64,000 bases of DNA from Marinobacter nauticus (GTDB lineage Bacteria > Pseudomonadota > Gammaproteobacteria > Pseudomonadales > Oleiphilaceae): NCBI RefSeq assembly GCF_003634635.1, contig NZ_RBJB01000007.1, positions 1 to 64,000 on the forward strand, given 5' to 3'. Under the pieces are notes generated by a model, which was not told where the DNA came from, made no database searches, and was given only the letters and a program-made list of their open reading frames with translations. Positions 9,125 through 17,176 of this stretch are shown here, one piece after another; the first letter of the stretch is position 1, and the number at the start of each line of letters is the position of its first letter. A program made the position numbers and the translations under genes.

Positions 9125-10148
9125 GGGGATGGAGGAGTCTCCGTTGCTCCCTGAGCCTAGAAACAACAGGCGACGTCTCGGCCAAGATTTGCAGCCAGTG
9201 GGTGACTACGCAGGTATTCAACCTTATTACCGCGTTTGTGAGGATGTGCAAGCTGTTCACCACCAGGACAAATGTGGCCCAGAGGCATTTCAGTCCGGTG
9301 ATTGGTGGTGGAGTCAGGGTCGAATTCGTTTTCTGAACGGCAAGGCATTCATTGGTCTTTCAGCCGCACAGCTGCTAATCCCTTATCTTTGGGGCGGGCT
9401 TGTTTTGGTTGGTGGAGGGATGATGCTCTTACATTATGCTTCCAAGGTTGAGCTCTCTGACGAACTAAAATCACTTTTAGGCCTCGGAGTGGTTTTGGGT
9501 TGGATAGCTCTATCTATGTTTCTAATCATAAAAACCTTACCTTGGGTTATGAGCGCCGCTACCTTTCTATTAAAACCGTTCGAAAAGGGCCTTTCTAGGA
9601 TAATGGATCGAAGCCTTAAAGCGGGCGAAAGCTACTTCAGCCGAGAAACCGGCCAGGTAAGTTTTGCTATGCCGGGCGGCAAGAAACTGACAGCGCCCTT
9701 TGAGGAGTTCGATGCCTATGTTGAGCGGGTGATAGAAGCCGGTGGGATCTTCTATCGCTTGATGTTCGTGCATCGTTACACCGCCAAACAATTCAGCCAG
9801 ACGTCCCTGAGCCGGGTAGAACCCACGAAAGAAGAGGTAATGGCGCTATGGGATATGCTTCAACGCTACATGGATACCTCTCAGCCCCTGCCGGATGTGC
9901 CAAGGCTGGAACCATTCAGACATCTGGACTCAGTTACCGCTGAGCATGACCGGCGCACCGGCCGCAACCCTCGCTTCTGGCGTGATCTGGATTTGGAAAC
10001 CTGGAAGGAAGGAGAGGGCAAGGAATGGCTGAAGCGGCAGATGGAATACCCATGGGATAAACGCAAATGCAGGCTCACACCGCAGTTGGGCAAGATCTCG
10101 ATGGCGGAGTACCGAAAGCTGCGCCCGGCCGATGCATGGCCGATTTGA
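9108..10148 (+). CDS. Two-helix membrane protein, DUF6708-like, in the T6SS island
   Basis: 346 residues from ATG 9108. A later in-frame ATG at 9129 is possible, and an upstream in-frame codon at 9072 lies well inside the previous gene. After a polar N-terminus there are two hydrophobic stretches (about residues 84-110 and 120-160), then a soluble C-terminal half with the pattern RYMDTSQPLPDVPRL, HDRRTGRNPRFWRD and a PWDKRKC segment. From memory this C-terminal pattern matches proteins labelled DUF6708 that occur beside T6SS vgrG/rhs genes; this is family recall and was not tested by a search. It closes the three-gene operon that starts at 7346 and is followed by a long perfect inverted repeat. 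Confidence 0.7.
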   Translation: MSRAVEGMEESPLLPEPRNNRRRLGQDLQPVGDYAGIQPYYRVCEDVQAVHHQDKCGPEAFQSGDWWWSQGRIRFLNGKAFIGLSAAQLLIPYLWGGLVLVGGGMMLLHYASKVELSDELKSLLGLGVVLGWIALSMFLIIKTLPWVMSAATFLLKPFEKGLSRIMDRSLKAGESYFSRETGQVSFAMPGGKKLTAPFEEFDAYVERVIEAGGIFYRLMFVHRYTAKQFSQTSLSRVEPTKEEVMALWDMLQRYMDTSQPLPDVPRLEPFRHLDSVTAEHDRRTGRNPRFWRDLDLETWKEGEGKEWLKRQMEYPWDKRKCRLTPQLGKISMAEYRKLRPADAWPI

Positions 10149-10156
10149 TAACACGC

Positions 10157-10204
10157 TCGATTCTGTAATGGCTGGACCGAAAACCGGCGCCATTACAGAA
10201 TCGA
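10157..10204. terminator. 16-bp perfect inverted repeat between convergent genes
   Basis: The arm at 10157-10172 (TCGATTCTGTAATGGC) is exactly complementary to 10189-10204, with a 16-nt loop. It lies between the 3' ends of the plus-strand DUF6708-like gene and minus-strand gloA, so a bidirectional transcription stop is the simplest reading. There is no T-run, so Rho-independent termination would be poor. It could instead be a remnant end of the accessory island. Confidence 0.5.
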
Positions 10205-10211
10205 AGTTGCT

Positions 10212-10652
10212 TTACCAACTCCCCACATTCTCCATACTCGCCCAAGGCTCCCGAGCCGGTAGCGCATCGCCTTTCTGCAGCAACTCAATGGAAATCCCGT
10301 CCGGCGTCTTGATGAACGCCATATGGCCATCCCGGGGTGGGCGATTGATAGTGACGCCGTTGGCCTGGAGTTTCTCGCACAGGGCGTAGATATCGTCCAC
10401 GCGGTAGGCCAGATGGCCGAAGTTGCGGCCTCCTGTGTATTCCTCTGGGTCCCAGTTGTAGGTCAGTTCGATCATGGGTGCCTTGTCTTCCCTGGCCCGG
10501 GCTTCATCGTCCGGGGCGGCGAGGAACACCAGGGTGAAGCGACCTTTTTCGTTGCTTTTACGACTGATTTCTACCATGCCCAGCAAATCGCAGAAGAAGT
10601 GCAGCGTGTCGTCCAGGTTGCTCACCCGGATCATGGTGTGCAGGTATTGCAT
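10212..10652 (-). CDS. gloA: Lactoylglutathione lyase (glyoxalase I)
   Basis: 146-residue VOC-fold metalloenzyme that isomerises the methylglyoxal-glutathione hemithioacetal to S-lactoylglutathione. The N-terminal repeat starts MQYLHTMIRVSNLDDTLHFF with the metal-binding His; further features are IELTYNW (metal Glu), GHLAYRVDDI and the C-terminal PDGISIELLQ, all typical of GloA. AAGGAG sits 7 nt before the ATG. It is divergent from the DUF1853 gene with only 64 bp between starts. Its length is about 10 residues more than E. coli GloA. A glyoxalase-II-like hydrolase is also in this window (48503-49150) but not linked. Confidence 0.93.
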   Translation of the reverse strand: MQYLHTMIRVSNLDDTLHFFCDLLGMVEISRKSNEKGRFTLVFLAAPDDEARAREDKAPMIELTYNWDPEEYTGGRNFGHLAYRVDDIYALCEKLQANGVTINRPPRDGHMAFIKTPDGISIELLQKGDALPAREPWASMENVGSW

Positions 10653-10662
10653 AAGGTGCTCC

Positions 10663-10691
10663 TTGGCTGGTCAGGTTCTGAATTGTATACC
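10663..10691 (+). promoter_or_regulatory. Candidate sigma-70 promoter for the DUF1853 gene
   Basis: TTGGCT at 10663-10668, a 17-nt spacer, and TATACC at 10686-10691 lie in the short gap between divergent gloA and the DUF1853 gene. The predicted RNA would start near 10698, leaving a leader of about 20 nt. Confidence 0.4.
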
Positions 10692-10716
10692 CCACAGTTT
10701 ACGGTATTCTTCGGCA

Positions 10717-11628
10717 ATGACTAAAAACGAGATTACCGAGACGTTGCAGGCGTTTGAGGTGCCGGCGGTCCGGCATCTGGCCTGGTTGTGTCTGTCGCCT
10801 CAGCTGTTAAGGCATGAGCTCAGTTTCGATCCTGCCGCCCATCTGCCCCCGGAATTCCTGGAGACGTTGAAACGGTGGGAGCGGAACCCTGATACCCTGC
10901 CTGCGCGGTTGACGGAAACGCCGGAGCGTCGGCTTGGCCACTATTTCGAGCGCCTGTATGAGGTGTTACTGCGGGATCTGTTGGGTTGGGACATTGTACT
11001 GCAGAATCAGCAGGTTCAGGCCGAGGGGCGAACGCTGGGTGAGCTGGATTTTCTGGTTCGCAACCGGTGCTCCGGCCAACTGGAGCACCACGAAATTGCC
11101 ATCAAGTTCTATCTCGGCTTCGTAACCGAGGCAAATCAGGTCCGGTGGTACGGACCCAATGCCCGGGATCGGCTGGATCTGAAAACTGAGCGCCTGCTGA
11201 ATCACCAAAGCCGCTTGTGCCAGCGACCAGAAACCCAGGGCTTGCTGGCCAGTGTTGGTGTCTGCGAAACGGTAACGCCACGAATTTTCATGCCAGGCTA
11301 TCTGTTCTATCCGGTTGCTCAAACGCTGCCTGAAGCGCCGGCACAGGTGCCGAGGGAGCATCTGAAAGGTCACTGGATGAGGCTTGATCAGGCCCGGCAG
11401 GAGAATATCTCTGGCTGGGTGCCCCTGTTCAAGCCGGACTGGATCGGCCCCTGGGCTCAATCGGCTGCGCCGGATACAGCATCGGCGAGGGCGGCGCTTG
11501 ATCGGGTGAAGAGCGCCGGGATACCCCAGTTGTTTGCCGTTTTGAACAGGCGGCTGGAATCTGATCGTTGGGTAGAGGGCAGCCGGGTGTTCATTATGCC
11601 GCCTCAGTGGCCGGGTGCGGGCGCCTAA
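10717..11628 (+). CDS. DUF1853 family protein with PD-(D/E)xK nuclease-like motifs
   Basis: 303 residues from ATG 10717; the frame runs upstream to 10474 but that part overlaps gloA on the other strand, so the later ATG is used. The centre has LGHYFERLYEVLL, GELDFLV and HEIAIKFYLGF. The spacing of Asp in GELDF and the E-x-K-like EIAIK matches the core of the PD-(D/E)xK nuclease fold, which DUF1853 proteins are thought to share (recalled, not tested). No membrane segments. No clear Shine-Dalgarno sequence is present before the ATG. The physiological role of DUF1853 is unknown. Length fits the family. Confidence 0.82.
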   Translation: MTKNEITETLQAFEVPAVRHLAWLCLSPQLLRHELSFDPAAHLPPEFLETLKRWERNPDTLPARLTETPERRLGHYFERLYEVLLRDLLGWDIVLQNQQVQAEGRTLGELDFLVRNRCSGQLEHHEIAIKFYLGFVTEANQVRWYGPNARDRLDLKTERLLNHQSRLCQRPETQGLLASVGVCETVTPRIFMPGYLFYPVAQTLPEAPAQVPREHLKGHWMRLDQARQENISGWVPLFKPDWIGPWAQSAAPDTASARAALDRVKSAGIPQLFAVLNRRLESDRWVEGSRVFIMPPQWPGAGA

Positions 11629-11673
11629 GACCATTGTAGGGGCTGTCCGGTTCACAGAAACGGGCGTTGGTCG

Positions 11674-11702
11674 TTGTCACATTCGTGACACGGTTCTAGA
11701 AT
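11674..11702 (+). promoter_or_regulatory. Strong sigma-70 promoter with a palindrome over the -35 box
   Basis: TTGTCA at 11674-11679, 17-nt spacer, TAGAAT at 11697-11702. The palindrome TGTCAC-ATTC-GTGACA (11675-11690) covers the -35 element and part of the spacer, a position where a bound repressor would block RNA polymerase. It would drive the Clp-like gene at 11762 with a leader of about 50 nt. I cannot assign the regulator. Confidence 0.55.
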
Positions 11703-11761
11703 TCCGGGCTGTTCAGGTGGCATCAGGACGATGCCCGTAAGCCAAGGAAGGAGATGCCCCG

Positions 11762-13165
11762 ATGGAAGATTGGCAAGGATGTCTGTCTCCGGAGTGTCAG
11801 ACCGCGCTGTTGATGGCCCGAGAAAATGTTGGGCGCCGGGGCGGTTCTGTGATTACTGCCGAAGATTTTCTGCTGGCATTGCTCGATGCCATCCCCGCGA
11901 TTCCCCCGTTTTTGCAACGCCAGAGTATCGATCTGGACGAACTCGTTCGCACCATTCAGGGTGAGCAGCCCATCGTGACCGAGGTGGTCGGAGACGGTGA
12001 TCTGTCCTCCCAGTTGATCTATTGGATTGCCTCTGCCCGCGAGTCGGCAGAGGTCCCCTGGCTCGATTGGCCCTTGCTTCTGAAAGCCCTGACGTCCCAG
12101 TGTGAGCGGCTTCAGGATAAAGCCTATGTGGCTGTACTCGAGCTTGTGACCTACTGGCCCTCGGCACATGACGTGCCTGTGCCCACCTCCGATGCCCGTT
12201 TCGTTGCGCCGGTATCGATTGCGGAACCAGAATGGCTCGCGCTGGCGGAAGATGTTGCGGTTGCCCTGGCGGCCAATCCCGAAGCACTGATTTGGGTTCG
12301 GGGGCCGAGGGGTGCCGGCAAGTCGGCCTGGCTGCACTCGCTCCAGAGCACTCCTGGCCTGGCCTGGGTTCAGGTTGATCCTCGCCGGGAGTCCGAAGTG
12401 CTGGCCTGTGATCAACCGGTTTTACCGTCAGGTGATTCGTCCTCTGAGCATTGGCCTGCGCTGGTATTGGACAATGTCAGCCCCGCCGATTTGCTGACGT
12501 TGATAGCCGAGCCGCTGGGCCTGATCCGGGATCTGGTTTCCGGCTGGTCTGGGCCAATCCTGCTGATTGGTCGTGATTCGATAACGGATTCCAGCGGTGT
12601 CGTTCGGTTGGGGCAGTTGCTGGGGCGTGAACCTGAGGTTCTGGAGTTGCCTCCGGTGAGCGTCCGTCAGCGGAGGGCGGTACTCACCGCACATCAACCG
12701 GCAATCGAAAAGCGTTGGAATATTCAGGTTTCCCAGGCAGCTCTCGAATATGCGGCTTCCCGACAAAGCAGCTGTGTCAGCACTCCTGGTGGCATGCTGC
12801 AGTGGGTACGGCGAGCTGCCGCCCGGCTGGACTTGTTTGCCAGTCGTGGCTCGGTGTCGGCGGCGGCACTGGAGGGCGAAAAAGAGGTGTGGCACCGGCA
12901 GTCTCTGGTTGCACTGGCTCGGGGAGAAGATTGCCATTTCCCGGAGCATAAGGCGGAGGTCCTGATGATTGAACAGGCGGCGGCCGATGTTCTCTGGCAC
13001 GAGCGCAAGCGGGCCGGCACGCTCCGACGATTGCTGGTGGACGATCTGCGCGAGGAACTGGAGCGATGGGTTGCAGCGAGGCCCGGGCCGGTTCACTATG
13101 TGCGACATTGCGAACAACTGCAGGGAGAATCCTTGGGTGCAGGATCTGGAAATCTACATTCGTGA
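11762..13165 (+). CDS. Solo Clp-N/AAA-like ATPase of unknown role
   Basis: 467 residues, with AAGGAG 8 nt before the ATG. Residues 1-130 resemble the helical Clp N-terminal repeat (LSPECQTALLMARENVG, ITAEDFLLALL). A single NTPase domain follows, with Walker A GPRGAGKS near residue 182 and a Walker-B-like strand PALVLDN that lacks the usual catalytic Glu. The later part has an RRAVLTAHQP region and a helical end (LRRLLVDDLREELERWVAARPG). True ClpA/ClpB/ClpV proteins have two AAA modules and about 750-900 residues, so this is a reduced, possibly hydrolysis-weak relative. The 3' end overlaps the next gene by 29 nt, indicating a two-gene unit under the promoter at 11674. Confidence 0.72.
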   Translation: MEDWQGCLSPECQTALLMARENVGRRGGSVITAEDFLLALLDAIPAIPPFLQRQSIDLDELVRTIQGEQPIVTEVVGDGDLSSQLIYWIASARESAEVPWLDWPLLLKALTSQCERLQDKAYVAVLELVTYWPSAHDVPVPTSDARFVAPVSIAEPEWLALAEDVAVALAANPEALIWVRGPRGAGKSAWLHSLQSTPGLAWVQVDPRRESEVLACDQPVLPSGDSSSEHWPALVLDNVSPADLLTLIAEPLGLIRDLVSGWSGPILLIGRDSITDSSGVVRLGQLLGREPEVLELPPVSVRQRRAVLTAHQPAIEKRWNIQVSQAALEYAASRQSSCVSTPGGMLQWVRRAAARLDLFASRGSVSAAALEGEKEVWHRQSLVALARGEDCHFPEHKAEVLMIEQAAADVLWHERKRAGTLRRLLVDDLREELERWVAARPGPVHYVRHCEQLQGESLGAGSGNLHS

Positions 13166-13511
13166 CCTTGAACCGGCTGCGGTCTCCAACTGGCTGGAAG
13201 GCCAACTGGACGAATTACAGCTGGACGATACCGACGTCAGTTCGGTGGTGAAGGGCATGGCCAGGTATAGCGGCGCGCGGGTGCGCATCACGCTGTATCC
13301 AGGCGCTTTCGGCAAGCGTTTCACTTCATTGGTGATGGAAGGCGATGAGCTGCCCTGGAACAGCGACCTGGATTGCGCCCGCAGTGCCTGGCGGGCAATG
13401 GATACTGAAATCCGCTGCAGCCCGGGAGACTGGAAAGAAGGGGACCCGGTGGAGGACGATAAGTGGTGGCGGCTGGATCATCGCGGCGAGCAGTTGGTGG
13501 TCTGGAACTGA
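13137..13511 (+). CDS. Unknown 124-residue partner of the Clp-like protein
   Basis: The frame is open from 12969, but the N-terminal part would be out-of-frame coding of the Clp-like gene. The GTG at 13137 has GGGAG about 10 nt upstream and gives a compact protein beginning VQDLEIYIRDLEPAAVSNWL. It is acidic, alpha/beta-like, with conserved-looking GDELPWNSDLDCARSAW and CSPGDWKEGDPVEDDKWW segments; no known domain is recognised. It overlaps the preceding gene by 29 nt and is followed by a strong terminator, so it ends the operon. A function tied to the Clp-like ATPase is inferred from coupling only. Confidence 0.62.
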   Translation: MQDLEIYIRDLEPAAVSNWLEGQLDELQLDDTDVSSVVKGMARYSGARVRITLYPGAFGKRFTSLVMEGDELPWNSDLDCARSAWRAMDTEIRCSPGDWKEGDPVEDDKWWRLDHRGEQLVVWN

Positions 13512-13535
13512 CAGCCAAGGTTTTCGGCTTGAAAC

Positions 13536-13566
13536 AAAAAAGCAGCCCCGAGAGGCTGCTTTTTTA
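13536..13566. terminator. Bidirectional Rho-independent terminator
   Basis: GCAGCC (13542-13547) pairs with GGCTGC (13554-13559), with six A residues before and six T residues after. It therefore works for the plus-strand Clp-like operon and the minus-strand cold-shock gene, which converge here. Confidence 0.9.
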
Positions 13567-13587
13567 TTGGCGCGTGCGGGAGCTGTC

Positions 13588-14145
13588 TCAGTCGCTCAGG
13601 ATAGACACGTTGTCTGCCTGCAGGCCTTTGTCTGCCTCAACCACGTTGAAGCGCACCAGTTGGCCCTGGCGAAGCACGCGGCGACCACGGCCACGGATGG
13701 CGCGGAAGTGCACAAAGATCTCGTCGCCACTGTCACGAACGATAAAGCCGAAGCCTTTCTTGACGTTGAACCACTTGACGGTGCCTTCCTCGTTACCTTC
13801 AGGAGTGCTGTCGTCAAAATCGTCTTCTTCGTCGTCATACTGATTGCTGGGCTGGGCACTGCGAGGTGCTGCCTTGCGCGCGGCTGAGTTCCTGGCGGCA
13901 GGCTGCTTGCCGGCGAGTGCAATCGCAACAAAGGCGGCAACGGCAAAGACAACAAACGCGAACAGATAGGCCGCTATGCCACCCTGGCTGCCCAGAGCTT
14001 CCAGGCCCTGGCCCAACGCCAGGATTTTCAGGGGTTCCGGAGTGGTGGTAAGCAGAAGGCCGAGTACAAACGGTGCCGGAATCGCGATCAGAATGGCAAC
14101 AAGGATCGCTTTGGCTGGATTACGCATTGGTTGGTTATTCTCCAT
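13588..14145 (-). CDS. Membrane-anchored cold-shock-domain protein
   Basis: 185 residues. Two hydrophobic segments (about 13-33 and 57-80) are followed by a basic then strongly acidic linker (DDEEDDFDD), and a C-terminal cold-shock domain from about residue 119, with EGTVKWFN, the RNP1-like KGFGFI and RNP2-like IFVHF motifs. Free CspA-type proteins are about 70 residues; here the nucleic-acid-binding domain is tethered to the inner membrane. Such fusions occur in several gammaproteobacteria. The first ATG (14145) is used; a second in-frame ATG six codons later is possible. The leader RNA has a stem at 14168-14198. Confidence 0.88.
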   Translation of the reverse strand: MENNQPMRNPAKAILVAILIAIPAPFVLGLLLTTTPEPLKILALGQGLEALGSQGGIAAYLFAFVVFAVAAFVAIALAGKQPAARNSAARKAAPRSAQPSNQYDDEEDDFDDSTPEGNEEGTVKWFNVKKGFGFIVRDSGDEIFVHFRAIRGRGRRVLRQGQLVRFNVVEADKGLQADNVSILSD

Positions 14146-14167
14146 GGTTTAACACTGACGATAAAAA

Positions 14168-14198
14168 GCCGGACATCGGGTAACATGGCATGTCTGGC
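14168..14198 (-). repeat. Stem in the leader of the cold-shock-domain gene
   Basis: GCCGGACAT (14168-14176) pairs with ATGTCTGGC (14190-14198), with one G-T pair and a 13-nt loop, 23-53 nt upstream of the minus-strand start. It could be a leader hairpin in the mRNA; thermosensing is only a speculation from the gene type. Confidence 0.35.
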
Positions 14199-14295
14199 CG
14201 GTGAACGCCGCCAACCCCGGGAAAACTGATTATCCCGGCCGCAGGCGGTAAAAGGCGGCATGATACCAGATTACAGAAAGGGCTGACCAAACCTC

Positions 14296-14514
14296 ATGAG
14301 CAAAAACTCCCTGGAAGAACGACTGGCAGAACTGGAAATGCGACTTGCGTTCCAGGATGAGCTGATCAACACGTTGAGTGATCAGGTCGCCAAGCAGGAG
14401 ATGGACATTCGGGAACTGTGGGACGCCAAGAAAATGCTGCACAAGCAACTCAAGGATATCTCGCCGTCCAATATCCGGCGGGAAGAAGAGGAAACACCCC
14501 CGCCGCATTATTGA
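14296..14514 (+). CDS. slyX: SlyX family protein
   Basis: 72-residue coiled-coil protein typical of SlyX: heptad-rich LEERLAELEMRLAFQDELI, then VAKQEMDIRELWDAKKML, and the proline/histidine tail TPPPHY that marks the family. The function is unknown (named from the slyD neighbourhood in E. coli). A short intergenic region separates it from the divergent cold-shock gene. A hairpin follows its stop. Confidence 0.93.
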   Translation: MSKNSLEERLAELEMRLAFQDELINTLSDQVAKQEMDIRELWDAKKMLHKQLKDISPSNIRREEEETPPPHY

Positions 14515-14515
14515 T

Positions 14516-14538
14516 CAGAGGCTCATTGTGAGCCTCTG
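14516..14538. terminator. Hairpin between convergent slyX and dapE
   Basis: CAGAGGCTCA (14516-14525) and TGAGCCTCTG (14529-14538) form a 10-bp stem with a 3-nt loop. Only a weak T-rich stretch follows on the plus strand. Confidence 0.7.
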
Positions 14539-14548
14539 GTTCGATTCT

Positions 14549-15679
14549 TTATGCCAGCAGCTCGACCAGGATCTGTTCGTAGATCTCGGACAGCGTGTCC
14601 AGATCCTCAGCCTTCACACACTCGTCCACTTTGTGAATGGTGGCGTTGATCGGGCCGAGTTCGACCACCTGGGCACCGGTGGGCGCAATGAAGCGACCGT
14701 CTGAGGTGCCGCCGGACGTAGACAGTTCTGTTTCACGGCCAGTCACGGTTCGAATGGCATTCTGTGCGGCTGATACCAGCGCGCCTTTGTCGGTCAGGAA
14801 TGGCCGGCCACTGAGGTGCCATTGCAGGTCGTACTTCAGGTTGTGCCGGTCCAGGATAGCGACCACTCTTTCTTCCAGACTTTCCGCGGTGTTCTCGGTG
14901 CAGTAACGGAAGTTGAAGTGCACCAGGCACTCCCCGGGCACAATATTGCTGCCGACGCCGGCCTCGACACGAGTTATCTGGAAGGTGGTAGGCGGGAAGA
15001 AGTCGTTGCCGTTGTCCCAGAATTCCTTGGCCAACGCGTCCAGTGCCGGTGCAACGTTGTGGACGGCATTCTCGGCCAGATGCGGGTAGGCCACGTGGCC
15101 CTGAACGCCGTGAACGGTGAGGTATCCGTGAAGGGAGCCGCGCCGGCCATTCTTGATGACATCCCCGACCTGATGGGTGCTGGAAGGTTCGCCAATCAGG
15201 CACCAGTCCATTTTCTCATTGCGGGCTTCGAGAGTTTCCACCACTTTCACGGTACCATCCTGAGCCGGGCCTTCCTCATCGCTGGTGATCAGCAGGGCAA
15301 TCGAGCCCCGATGATTCGGGTGGTTGGCCACAAAGCGTTCACAGGCGGTGATGAAGGCTGCCAGGCTTCCCTTCATGTCCGCAGCGCCCCGACCGTGCAG
15401 GTAGCCGTCCTTGATGGTCGGGTCAAACGGCGGGTGAGCCCAGTTTTTCTCGGGGCCGGTGGGTACCACGTCGGTGTGGCCGGCAAATGCCAGAACAGGC
15501 CCATTGTTGCCCTTTCTTGCCCACAGGTTGTCGGTTTCGCCAAAGCGCAGGTTTTCCCCACTGAAACCCAGCGGCGCCAGGCGTGACATCATGAGTTCCT
15601 GGCAGCCCGCGTCGTCCGGCGTTACGGATTGGCGGCGGATAAGTTCCTTGGCAAGTTCCAGGGTGGGGGAGAGCGACAT
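14549..15679 (-). CDS. dapE: Succinyl-diaminopimelate desuccinylase
   Basis: 376 residues from the ATG at 15679 ([14 protein letters not shown]); the frame extends 45 nt further but this start matches the family length. It is an M20 di-zinc hydrolase that releases succinate from N-succinyl-LL-diaminopimelate for lysine and peptidoglycan synthesis. Zinc ligand motifs are visible: [25 protein letters not shown], and the C-terminal [21 protein letters not shown] is the dimer-domain signature. It is the last gene of the minus-strand map-glnD-dapC-yffB-dapD-dapE cluster, separated from dapD by a strong hairpin. Confidence 0.97.
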   Translation of the reverse strand: MSLSPTLELAKELIRRQSVTPDDAGCQELMMSRLAPLGFSGENLRFGETDNLWARKGNNGPVLAFAGHTDVVPTGPEKNWAHPPFDPTIKDGYLHGRGAADMKGSLAAFITACERFVANHPNHRGSIALLITSDEEGPAQDGTVKVVETLEARNEKMDWCLIGEPSSTHQVGDVIKNGRRGSLHGYLTVHGVQGHVAYPHLAENAVHNVAPALDALAKEFWDNGNDFFPPTTFQITRVEAGVGSNIVPGECLVHFNFRYCTENTAESLEERVVAILDRHNLKYDLQWHLSGRPFLTDKGALVSAAQNAIRTVTGRETELSTSGGTSDGRFIAPTGAQVVELGPINATIHKVDECVKAEDLDTLSEIYEQILVELLA

Positions 15680-15720
15680 AGGGAAACCTGTTCGATAAGA
15701 AAAGAGTAGAGGGAATAACA

Positions 15721-15753
15721 CCACAGAACCCCCGGTGTTGGTGGGTTCTGTGG
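15721..15753 (-). terminator. 11-bp perfect hairpin between dapD and dapE
   Basis: CCACAGAACCC (15721-15731) is fully complementary to 15743-15753, with an 11-nt loop. On the minus strand it follows the dapD stop and precedes dapE; only a short T-poor tail follows. It may be an attenuator or an RNA-processing/stability element within the dap operon. Confidence 0.6.
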
Positions 15754-15765
15754 CGGGCTGCAGCC

Positions 15766-16794
15766 TTAGTTGTTGGCGTGCAGTTCTTCGTTCAGTTCAA
15801 TGGCAGTCTTGTTGGTTTTGCACTCAACCGCACCGGTCTGGCTGTTGCGACGGAACAGCAGGTCGTTTTTGCTGGCCAGATCGCGGGCTTTTACCACTTC
15901 CACCAGTTTGTTGTGGTCATCCAGCAGGGCCACCTTGGTGCCTGAGGTGATGTACAGGCCAGCTTCAACAGTGCAGCGATCGCCCAGAGGGATGCCGATG
16001 CCGGCATTGGCGCCCAGCAGGCAGTTCTCGCCCACGGAAATAATGATGTTGCCGCCGCCGGAAAGCGTGCCCATGGTGGAACAGCCGCCACCCAGGTCGG
16101 AGCCTTTCCCGATCATCACGCCGGCGGAGATGCGCCCTTCGATCATGCTGGTGCCTTCGGTACCAGCGTTGAAGTTGATAAAGCCTTCATGCATGACGGT
16201 GGTGCCTTCGCCTACGTAGGCACCCAGACGTACCCGGGCGGTGTCGGCAATACGTACACCCTTGGGCACCACGTAATCGGTCATCTGCGGGAATTTGTCG
16301 ACCGACTTCACTTCCAGAATGCGGCCTTCCAGGCGTGCCTGCAGTTGCCGCTCCGGCAGTTCATTCAGGTCAATGGCGCCTTCGTTAGTCCAGGCCAGGT
16401 TGGGCAGCAGACCAAAAATGCCGTCCAGCTTCAGGCTGTGGGGCTTGGCCAGGCGGTGTGAAATCAGGTGCAGTTTCAGGTACACCTCCGGCGTGCTGGA
16501 AGCGGTATCGTCCGTTGCCAGTACGGTGACTACTACGGGGCGCTTGCTCTCAGCCGCTTTCTCGGCCAGTTTGGCCTGGTCTGTCCGGCCCAGTTGGCGA
16601 AGGGCGTTGGCAAACTGTGCCAGTTGTTCTGCTTTCACGCTGATGGCCTGGTTGCCACCTTTATAGTCCAGCGCAGACTCAACCACGTCGATCAGGTCTC
16701 TGTCGGGTGTCATGATCGGCTGCTGGTAGTACACCTCCAGCCATTCGCCCTGGTTGTTCTGGGTGCCGATTCCGATACCGAATGCAAAACTCAT
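15766..16794 (-). CDS. dapD: 2,3,4,5-tetrahydropyridine-2,6-dicarboxylate N-succinyltransferase (long type)
   Basis: 342 residues. It transfers succinyl from succinyl-CoA to tetrahydrodipicolinate in the lysine/DAP pathway. The C-terminal half has left-handed beta-helix hexapeptides ([51 protein letters not shown]). Length and sequence resemble the long Pseudomonas-type enzyme rather than the 274-residue E. coli form. Its neighbours dapC and dapE catalyse the following steps. Confidence 0.95.
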   Translation of the reverse strand: MSFAFGIGIGTQNNQGEWLEVYYQQPIMTPDRDLIDVVESALDYKGGNQAISVKAEQLAQFANALRQLGRTDQAKLAEKAAESKRPVVVTVLATDDTASSTPEVYLKLHLISHRLAKPHSLKLDGIFGLLPNLAWTNEGAIDLNELPERQLQARLEGRILEVKSVDKFPQMTDYVVPKGVRIADTARVRLGAYVGEGTTVMHEGFINFNAGTEGTSMIEGRISAGVMIGKGSDLGGGCSTMGTLSGGGNIIISVGENCLLGANAGIGIPLGDRCTVEAGLYITSGTKVALLDDHNKLVEVVKARDLASKNDLLFRRNSQTGAVECKTNKTAIELNEELHANN

Positions 16795-16834
16795 CTGGTG
16801 GTTGCTCCTGTTGTCATTAAATAGTCAGAAAAAT

Positions 16835-17176
16835 TCAGCCCAGCCACGCAGACCAGTCGTCTGCGTTGAACCCCACATTTACGCCGTCTCCGCGCTCGAC
16901 GACAGGGCGCTTGATGATGGAGGGGTTGTCCAGCATGATCTGGTGGGCACTTTGGGCGCTAATGGTATCACGAACCTCGTCGGGAAGTTTTCGCCAGGTG
17001 GTCCCGCGTTTGTTCAGGAGCGTTTCCCAGCCAACGGCCTGCTCCCACTGGCTGAGCTTCTCGCTGCTCAGGCCGTCTTTCTTGAAATCATGGAACTCAT
17101 AGTCCACGCCGTGTTCATCCAGCCACTTCCGGGCCTTTTTGACGGTGTCGCAGTTGCGGATGCCATATAACTTCAT
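16835..17176 (-). CDS. yffB: ArsC/Spx-family thioredoxin-fold protein (YffB-like)
   Basis: 113 residues starting MKLYGIRNCDTVKKARKWL. The single Cys in NCDTVKKA and the later DEVRDTI...SIIKRPVVE pattern are those of YffB, an ArsC-like protein with unproven glutathione-dependent thiol reductase activity. Its ATG overlaps the dapC stop (ATGA on the minus strand), so it is translated with dapC. The same order (glnD, dapC, yffB-like, dapD, dapE) is familiar from Pseudomonas. Classical arsenate reductase is less likely. Confidence 0.88.
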   Translation of the reverse strand: MKLYGIRNCDTVKKARKWLDEHGVDYEFHDFKKDGLSSEKLSQWEQAVGWETLLNKRGTTWRKLPDEVRDTISAQSAHQIMLDNPSIIKRPVVERGDGVNVGFNADDWSAWLG

